A stretch of 5,479 nt of DNA from contig DHNF01000134.1 of the NCBI GenBank assembly GCA_002409375.1, forward strand, positions 14,569 to 20,047, in the 5' to 3' direction. Shown one piece after another: positions 1-4,084 of this stretch (positions are counted from its first letter, which is position 1; each line of letters begins with the position of its first letter). The notes below the pieces were generated by a model. The model was not told the DNA's origin and did not search any database. It worked only from the letters and a program-made list of their open reading frames with translations. The position numbers and the translations under genes are program-made. Origin of the DNA: Ruminococcaceae bacterium UBA5423 (GTDB lineage Bacteria > Bacillota > Clostridia > Oscillospirales > Acutalibacteraceae).

Positions 1-709
1 GACCTCCGGTACGCTCTATTGTAAAGCCTGCTGTTCTGATAAATATGCGCAAAAAAGCAAAGCACCATCCCAATACCAATATGTGTGCAACAGCGTCGAA
101 CAAAGGCGGAAGCCCAAGGGATATTATACGGTTAAATAGCCCGTATACTTCTCCCGACACTTCCCTGCCCAAAATTTCTCCGGCTTGGCGTAATGCTGGT
201 GCCAGTGTAAGCAGTCCCAACGCAGCGTTAGAGCTGGACGCCGACATAACCAAAACAGGCATCACACGCGAAGCAACACGCCTTGTACGCCAAACAGATT
301 TTGCTCCCGCCATTACAGCGGCTGCGCGTGCAGACAAATATATTGTTGCGTCCGAGCGGCGGCGCAATCCGGCTGTGTTAATTCTCACGCGCCTGCCGCC
401 CGCGACCCACATCAACGGGCTGCGTTCAATTTCAATCGTTGCCGCATTGCCTGCAAAAACGCGCAGCCGGCGCTTAAGTATCAATCCGTGTTCAAAGGTC
501 AGTCCGCCGCTTAACGAAAAGCTTGCCTTTTTCCACTTGACGCTTGTGTAAGTGATAAGCAAAGCGGCAAGCGCCACATCGCGCATAGATGAGATTATTA
601 CCGATACAGGGTCGTGGCGAAAGAAAATCGCTCTAATAACGGGCAAAAGCAATAATAGCATCCATTTTTTTATATTGTAATATAAGTATAAAGGGTGCGG
701 GCGGTTCAT
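1..709 (-). CDS. PH domain-containing membrane protein, YdbT-like, 3'-truncated by window edge
   Basis: The minus strand is open from an ATG at 709 down to position 1, giving 236 residues with no stop; the C-terminus lies outside the window. The layout fits the YdbT family of multi-bPH2 membrane proteins: hydrophobic segments near residues 15-30 and 43-55, then a bPH2-like beta-rich domain (about 56-125) ending in the typical 'V-R-I-N-T-A-G' strand, another hydrophobic pair near 148-170 and 198-224, and the start of a second bPH2 domain at the window edge (T-A-G-F-T-I-E-R). Family members usually carry two or three such repeats, so much of the protein is missing. The ATG lies 5 bases past the stop of the upstream bPH2 gene, with a GAGG about 10 bases before it, so the two are probably cotranscribed and translationally linked. 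The biochemical role of this family is poorly known; a membrane or envelope-stress function is only an inference. The gene is visibly more G+C-rich than the phosphonate genes to the right. Confidence 0.8.
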   Translation of the reverse strand, partial: MNRPHPLYLYYNIKKWMLLLLLPVIRAIFFRHDPVSVIISSMRDVALAALLITYTSVKWKKASFSLSGGLTFEHGLILKRRLRVFAGNAATIEIERSPLMWVAGGRRVRINTAGLRRRSDATIYLSARAAAVMAGAKSVWRTRRVASRVMPVLVMSASSSNAALGLLTLAPALRQAGEILGREVSGEVYGLFNRIISLGLPPLFDAVAHILVLGWCFAFLRIFIRTAGFTIERTGG

Positions 710-714
710 AGCAT

Positions 715-1146
715 TCAATCCTCATATTTCTCCATGTCTTTTGCAAGTTGAAAAGCTTGCCCCTCGGGCAGAAGCGGCAGGTATACGGCGCCGCCTGCAA
801 ATCGCAGAATGACAGTACGGCATTTAAACGTTCGCTGAACCGGATCCGAGCAAAGCTCAAATGTTCGCAGCGCTTTTATGGGCACAAAAATTTCCTGTCT
901 GCGTATTACACCAATGGTTGCGCGCACCGCCTCACCGTCAAAACTGCCCCTAAACACATCTGCATATCGTGAAGGATACCACAGTGCAGCAAATATTGTG
1001 GCGGCACCGACAATTAACGAACCAACTAAAAACCATGGTGTAAACAAACCGGCAAGGGCAGACATAAGTGCTGTTGCGGCAATGCCCGCAGCAGAAATCC
1101 ATATGGTAAGCACTTTTACCGCGCCCCTGCCCACAGTGAAATGCAA
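715..1146 (-). CDS. PH domain-containing membrane protein, YdbS-like (bPH2)
   Basis: This is a 143-residue protein starting at TTG 1146. Two hydrophobic segments (about residues 11-32 and 36-56) are followed by one bPH2 domain (about 57-143). Its C-terminal half has the family pattern: a strand reading V-I-R-R-Q-E-I, a central D-P-V-Q-R-T-F segment equivalent to the usual 'plqrrfg', then the strand 'A-G-G-A-V-Y-L-P' and a terminal helix. This is the usual size and order of YdbS-type proteins, which occur next to a YdbT partner as here. An in-frame ATG at 1185 would add 13 residues but has no ribosome binding site. An ATG at 1155 overlaps the Shine-Dalgarno sequence too closely. The TTG has a GGAGGTGAT exactly 7 bases upstream, so I prefer it. 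The protein is expected in the cytoplasmic membrane with its PH domain probably cytoplasmic. The function is unknown in detail; partnership with the downstream YdbT-like protein is inferred from gene order. Confidence 0.82.
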   Translation of the reverse strand: MHFTVGRGAVKVLTIWISAAGIAATALMSALAGLFTPWFLVGSLIVGAATIFAALWYPSRYADVFRGSFDGEAVRATIGVIRRQEIFVPIKALRTFELCSDPVQRTFKCRTVILRFAGGAVYLPLLPEGQAFQLAKDMEKYED

Positions 1147-1153
1147 ACCGTTC

Positions 1154-1162
1154 ATCACCTCC
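1154..1162 (-). promoter_or_regulatory. Strong ribosome binding site for the YdbS-like gene
   Basis: Read on the minus strand, this is GGAGGTGAT, a nine-base match to the complement of the 16S rRNA 3' end. It sits 7 bases before the TTG at 1146, an ideal spacing. It decides the start against the longer ATG at 1185, which has no such site, and the ATG at 1155, whose first two bases (positions 1155-1154) lie inside the site. Confidence 0.75.
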
Positions 1163-1226
1163 GCTGCACATGTTATACTATCCATTAACCAAACATCGCT
1201 TTTCCGGATTAATTGGAAACATAAGT

Positions 1227-1255
1227 ATTACACTTTTAGTTTATGTGAAAAACAA
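1227..1255 (-). promoter_or_regulatory. Candidate promoter for the two PH-domain genes
   Basis: On the minus strand, TTGTTT (1255-1250) and TGTAAT (1232-1227) are separated by 17 bases. They match the sigma-70 consensus only partly: the -10 matches at 5 of 6 positions and the -35 is weak. The position would give a leader of about 75 bases before TTG 1146. The flanking DNA is A+T-rich, so chance matches are easy; this is a tentative call. Confidence 0.3.
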
Positions 1256-1369
1256 GGCTGTATTCTTATAATAATGCAGGACAGGTATTGTGTTATTCCA
1301 CATGTCACCATTGAGAATTTAAAGTAATACGGCCGAACAGATTATATTATGAGCGGGTTTTGATGCATC

Positions 1370-1398
1370 TTGACACATAGCATTTATTACTATATACT
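1370..1398 (+). promoter_or_regulatory. Near-consensus sigma-70/sigma-A promoter of the phosphonate operon
   Basis: A perfect TTGACA (1370-1375) is followed after exactly 17 bases by TATACT (1393-1398), a 5-of-6 match to TATAAT. Transcription would start near 1405, giving a leader of about 57 bases before the mutase ATG. A ten-base direct repeat, TTATATGTTT, occurs at 1402-1411 over the predicted start site and again at 1426-1435 in the leader; it could be a regulator site but may be chance in such A+T-rich DNA. No other promoter of this quality was seen in the window. Confidence 0.75.
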
Positions 1399-1401
1399 AA
1401 C

Positions 1402-1435
1402 TTATATGTTTGTACATTATGCAAATTATATGTTT
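1402..1435 (+). repeat. Ten-base direct repeat in the operon leader
   Basis: TTATATGTTT occurs at 1402-1411 and 1426-1435, with start points 24 bases apart. The first copy overlaps the predicted transcription start. The placement would suit an operator pair, but the low-complexity A+T-rich context makes chance likely. Confidence 0.3.
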
Positions 1436-1461
1436 TAGAACCGGGAAGGGCAAGTGAAAGC

Positions 1462-2769
1462 ATGAAACAGACCAAAACAGTATATATAGCCGTATCCGCC
1501 GATATTATACATAATGGACATTTGAATATCATTGAACAGGGAGCAAGTCTTGGCGAAGTAATTATTGGTATACTGACCGATGAAGTTATAGCAACATATA
1601 AAAGATTGCCTATTCTTGATTTTGAAACAAGAAAAAAAATATTTGAAAATCTGAAACAGGTTAGGAAAGTAGTTAAGCAGGACTCACTTTCGTATGCCAA
1701 AAATCTTAGAGAGCTTAAACCCGACTATGTCGTCCATGGTGATGACTGGAAGACCGGAATACAGTCCTCGGTCAGAGCAGAAGTAATTGAGGTGCTTGAC
1801 GAATATGGCGGAGAGCTCGTTGAGTTTCCATATACAAAGGGTGTGTCGGCAACTGAAATTGACGAACGGTTAAGACCTATTCTTAACACGCCGGATATTC
1901 GCAGAGCAAAGTTGAAAAAAATGCTTAAGCTTAAACCGTATATCCGTGTTATAGAGGCTTCAAACGGACTGAGCGGGCTTATTGCAGAAAATGTCAAAAT
2001 TGAAGATAAAAATTGCATCAAGGAGTTTGATGCAATGTGGGTAAGCAGCCTTTGCGATTCTTCGTTTAAAGGAAAACCGGATATTGAGCTTGTTGACCTT
2101 ACAAGCAGAATTAATACCATTAACGAAATTATGGAGGTCACAACCAAGCCGATTATTCTTGACGGTGATACGGGGGGAAGAATCGAGCATTTTGTATATA
2201 ACGTGAGGACGCTGGAAAGACTGGGTGTATCGGCTGTAATCATAGAGGATAAAACAGGTCTTAAACAAAACTCTCTGTTTGGCACTGACGCTAAGCAGGT
2301 TCTGGATGATCCTGAAGAATTTGCAAGAAAGATAAATGCCGGAAAGCATGCCCAGCTAACACGCGATTTTATGATTATTGCGCGGCTGGAAAGTCTTATT
2401 GCAGGCGCAGGTATTGACGATGCAATAAAAAGGGCAAAAATATATCTTAATGCCGGAGCTGACGGCATAATGATACACAGCAGAGAAAAGGACGGCAAAG
2501 AAATCGCTGAGTTTTTAAATCAATTCAGAGATTTTGCGCCCGATGTGCCGGTGGTTTTGGTACCCACATCCTATAACCACTTAACCGAATCCCAACTTAA
2601 TCAAATGGGCGGAAATATTATTATATACGCAAATCATCTATTAAGAAGTGCATATCCCGCCATGCTTCACACAGCCGAGAAAATACTGGAATGCGGACGC
2701 AGCAAGGAAGTCGATGATCAATGCATGTCGATTAAAGAGGTCTTAAGCCTCATACCAAATGAAAACTAA
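1462..2769 (+). CDS. pepM: Phosphoenolpyruvate mutase with N-terminal cytidylyltransferase-like domain
   Basis: This enzyme (also called aepX, EC 5.4.2.9) makes the C-P bond by converting phosphoenolpyruvate to phosphonopyruvate, the entry step of nearly all known phosphonate pathways. The 435-residue protein has two parts. Residues 1-140 resemble the HxGH nucleotidyltransferase fold of glycerol-3-phosphate cytidylyltransferases, with HNGH at 17-20 and T-K-G-V-S-A-T-E-I at 125-133 in place of the usual RTxGISTT. Residues about 155-432 are the mutase TIM barrel of the isocitrate lyase superfamily: E-A-S-N-G-L-S-G at 165-172, the metal-binding D-G-D-T-G with D234 and D236, the diagnostic EDK-x5-NS motif at 262-271 (E262, K268, N270), and R308 in I-A-R-L-E. 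These line up with catalytic residues known from the mussel enzyme. The EDK-x5-NS signature separates it from phosphonopyruvate hydrolase and methylisocitrate lyase relatives. The start has only a modest Shine-Dalgarno (GGGAAGGG at 1443-1450, 11 bases away), and no in-frame upstream start is better. It is the first gene of the operon. The role of the N-terminal domain is uncertain. Confidence 0.95.
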   Translation: MKQTKTVYIAVSADIIHNGHLNIIEQGASLGEVIIGILTDEVIATYKRLPILDFETRKKIFENLKQVRKVVKQDSLSYAKNLRELKPDYVVHGDDWKTGIQSSVRAEVIEVLDEYGGELVEFPYTKGVSATEIDERLRPILNTPDIRRAKLKKMLKLKPYIRVIEASNGLSGLIAENVKIEDKNCIKEFDAMWVSSLCDSSFKGKPDIELVDLTSRINTINEIMEVTTKPIILDGDTGGRIEHFVYNVRTLERLGVSAVIIEDKTGLKQNSLFGTDAKQVLDDPEEFARKINAGKHAQLTRDFMIIARLESLIAGAGIDDAIKRAKIYLNAGADGIMIHSREKDGKEIAEFLNQFRDFAPDVPVVLVPTSYNHLTESQLNQMGGNIIIYANHLLRSAYPAMLHTAEKILECGRSKEVDDQCMSIKEVLSLIPNEN

Positions 2770-2785
2770 CATAAAATTATTTTTT

Positions 2786-2819
2786 AATTACCCCGTAGGA
2801 CTTCTCCTGCGGGGGAATT
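2786..2819 (+). terminator. Stem-loop after the mutase gene (terminator or attenuator-like)
   Basis: Ten base pairs form between 2791-2800 and 2805-2814 (CCCCGTAGGA with TCCTGCGGGG, one G-U pair) around a CTTC loop. The flanking AATT arms (2786-2789 and 2816-2819) extend it past one mismatch. It starts 17 bases after the mutase stop. There is no run of T after the stem on the plus strand, and the minus strand does not have one either, so it is not a textbook intrinsic terminator. It may instead protect or process the mRNA, allow partial readthrough, or belong to a dispersed palindromic repeat. Confidence 0.55.
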
Positions 2820-2828
2820 AACTATAAT

Positions 2829-2872
2829 ATGCAATAGCAACTGCATAATGCACGGGCGAACTGTGTTCGCCC
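2829..2872 (+). repeat. Two further small stem-loops in the mutase-decarboxylase gap
   Basis: A short hairpin (ATGCA at 2829-2833 with TGCAT at 2842-2846) is followed by a perfect seven-base-pair, G+C-rich stem: GGGCGAA at 2854-2860 with TTCGCCC at 2866-2872 around the loop CTGTG. With the larger stem at 2786-2819 this makes three stem-loops in under 90 bases. The GGGCGAA/TTCGCCC stem beside TGCAT-type sequence resembles small dispersed palindromic repeats that I recall from Clostridia genomes; that resemblance is from memory and unverified. A TATAAT at 2823-2828 lies between the stems but has no recognisable -35. Confidence 0.45.
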
Positions 2873-2915
2873 ACAAATCCATGAGTTTTGCAATCCACGA
2901 ACATTATCCAATACA

Positions 2916-2920
2916 GGGAG
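2916..2920 (+). promoter_or_regulatory. Ribosome binding site setting the decarboxylase start
   Basis: GGGAG at 2916-2920 lies 9 bases before the ATG at 2930. It favours that ATG over an in-frame TTG at 2888, which lies just past a stem-loop, has no Shine-Dalgarno, and would add 14 residues not expected in this family. Confidence 0.65.
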
Positions 2921-2929
2921 AATGAGCTA

Positions 2930-4042
2930 ATGATAAACACACAAGAATTTTATGATTATTTAAATAAAAAAGAATTGAATTTTTTTGTAGGCGTACCGGA
3001 TTCGCTATTAAAAAGTCTTTGCTCTTGCATCCGCGCTAATAGTCCCATACAAAACAATATAATTGCCGCTAACGAGGGCAATGCCATTGGTATTGCGTCG
3101 GGATACCATGTATCAACGGGCAAATTCGGTGTTGTATATATGCAAAACTCCGGTCTTGGCAATACTGTCAATCCATTGCTATCTCTTGCTGATGAAGATG
3201 TTTACAGAATACCTATGCTTTTAATAATTGGCTGGAGGGGCCAACCGGGCGTTAAGGATGAGCCACAGCATGTTAAGCAGGGCAAGGTTACTCTTTCACT
3301 ACTTGATGCAATGGGTATCGAATATTTGATTTTAGACAACGATTACAAAAGACAAATTAACGCTTGCTGCCAGTATATGGCCGAAAAAGGCAAGCCCATC
3401 GCGTTAATTGTTAAAAAAGGTAGCTTCACTGAATATAAATCCATTAAAAGCAGCCCGATTTATAATATAATGCGTGAGGAGGCACTTGAAAGCATAATTT
3501 CATGTATCGAGGAGCAGTCTTTTATTGTGTCTACAACCGGCAAAACATCCAGAGAAATTTTTGAAATCCGCGAAAAAAAAGGGCAGGGCCACGCCAGGGA
3601 CTTTTTGACAGTTGGGTCAATGGGGCATACGGCTTCGATTGCTCTTGGCATGTCGTTGGGAACTGATAAAAACATATATTGCATTGACGGCGACGGATCT
3701 TTTCTTATGCATATGGGCGGGATTGGAGTTGCCGTAAAAGCTGCAAGGGAAAATTTCAAGTATATTTTAATCAATAACGGTGCACATGAATCGGTTGGTG
3801 GTCAACCGACTATAGGGTTCGATCTTGATATCGAAAACATATTAAAGGCAATGGGGTTTGGAAATGTATATTCAGCCACCACAAAAGAACAGGTTGCAAA
3901 GGGAATTGAGTCACTAAAAAATAATGGGCCGGGCGCCTTAATCGTTTATGTGAATCAAGGCTCAAGAGATGATTTGGGAAGACCGACAGTATCTCCTGAG
4001 CAAAACAAAAAAGATATGATGAAGCTTTTTGAAACCATTTAA
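2930..4042 (+). CDS. ppd: Phosphonopyruvate decarboxylase
   Basis: This thiamine diphosphate-dependent enzyme (also called aepY, EC 4.1.1.82) decarboxylates phosphonopyruvate to phosphonoacetaldehyde. The step is essentially irreversible and pulls the unfavourable mutase reaction forward. The 370-residue length is typical. The N-terminal pyrimidine-binding domain (about 1-165) shows G-V-P-D-S at 21-25, the cofactor-activating glutamate E49 in A-A-N-E-G-N-A-I-G-I-A, and the family-typical segment G-W-R-G-Q-P-G-V-K-D-E-P-Q-H (101-114). The C-terminal domain (about 180-370) has the Mg/diphosphate motif, G-D-G at 254-256 ending in N-N at 282-283, followed by G-A-H-E-S-V-G-G-Q-P-T. This pattern fits phosphonopyruvate decarboxylase more closely than sulfopyruvate decarboxylase, and the mutase next door supports the call. 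I chose ATG 2930 over TTG 2888 on ribosome binding site grounds. It lies 160 bases after the mutase gene, past several stem-loops, and 42 bases before the fusion gene. It is a soluble cytoplasmic protein. Confidence 0.94.
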   Translation: MINTQEFYDYLNKKELNFFVGVPDSLLKSLCSCIRANSPIQNNIIAANEGNAIGIASGYHVSTGKFGVVYMQNSGLGNTVNPLLSLADEDVYRIPMLLIIGWRGQPGVKDEPQHVKQGKVTLSLLDAMGIEYLILDNDYKRQINACCQYMAEKGKPIALIVKKGSFTEYKSIKSSPIYNIMREEALESIISCIEEQSFIVSTTGKTSREIFEIREKKGQGHARDFLTVGSMGHTASIALGMSLGTDKNIYCIDGDGSFLMHMGGIGVAVKAARENFKYILINNGAHESVGGQPTIGFDLDIENILKAMGFGNVYSATTKEQVAKGIESLKNNGPGALIVYVNQGSRDDLGRPTVSPEQNKKDMMKLFETI

Positions 4043-4072
4043 TGTTTGTGTTTGTTTTTTGTTTAGATATTT

Positions 4073-4078
4073 GGGAGG
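4073..4078 (+). promoter_or_regulatory. Ribosome binding site for the GTG-started fusion gene
   Basis: GGGAGG at 4073-4078 sits 6 bases before the GTG at 4085. The next in-frame ATG (4124) would remove the G-x-G-x-R nucleotide-binding loop, so the GTG is clearly the start. The T-rich stretch from about 4043 to 4065 has no stem before it and is not a terminator. Confidence 0.75.
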
Positions 4079-4084
4079 TAAAAA

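Noticed and set aside
45..551. A 168-codon open frame on the plus strand
   Set aside because: It lies wholly antisense to the YdbT-like gene, has no ribosome binding site or recognisable domain, and its residue make-up (many Ala, Arg, Pro, Thr) is that of a reverse-strand shadow of a G+C-rich gene.
878..1327. A 149-codon open frame on the plus strand
   Set aside because: It is antisense to most of the YdbS-like gene, shows no family features, and has no Shine-Dalgarno sequence.
1347..1700. A 117-codon open frame on the minus strand over the operon promoter
   Set aside because: It overlaps the mutase N-terminus and the promoter in antisense and carries no family signature.
1725..2498. A 257-codon open frame on the minus strand inside the mutase gene
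   Set aside because: It is fully antisense to a gene with clear catalytic motifs. Its Ser/Ile/Leu-rich sequence is a typical mirror of a coding strand and has no recognisable domain.
2823..2828. A perfect TATAAT as a separate promoter for the decarboxylase
   Set aside because: No -35-like element lies 16 to 18 bases upstream; that space is the 3' arm of the stem-loop. Such hexamers are frequent by chance in this A+T-rich DNA.
2888..2929. A 14-codon N-terminal extension of the decarboxylase from TTG 2888
   Set aside because: There is no ribosome binding site and it starts right after a stem-loop. The ATG at 2930 has GGGAG at good spacing and gives the usual family N-terminus.
4043..4084. The T-rich stretch after the decarboxylase as an intrinsic terminator
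   Set aside because: No stable stem precedes the T-run, and a strong ribosome binding site follows at once, so readthrough into the fusion gene is expected.
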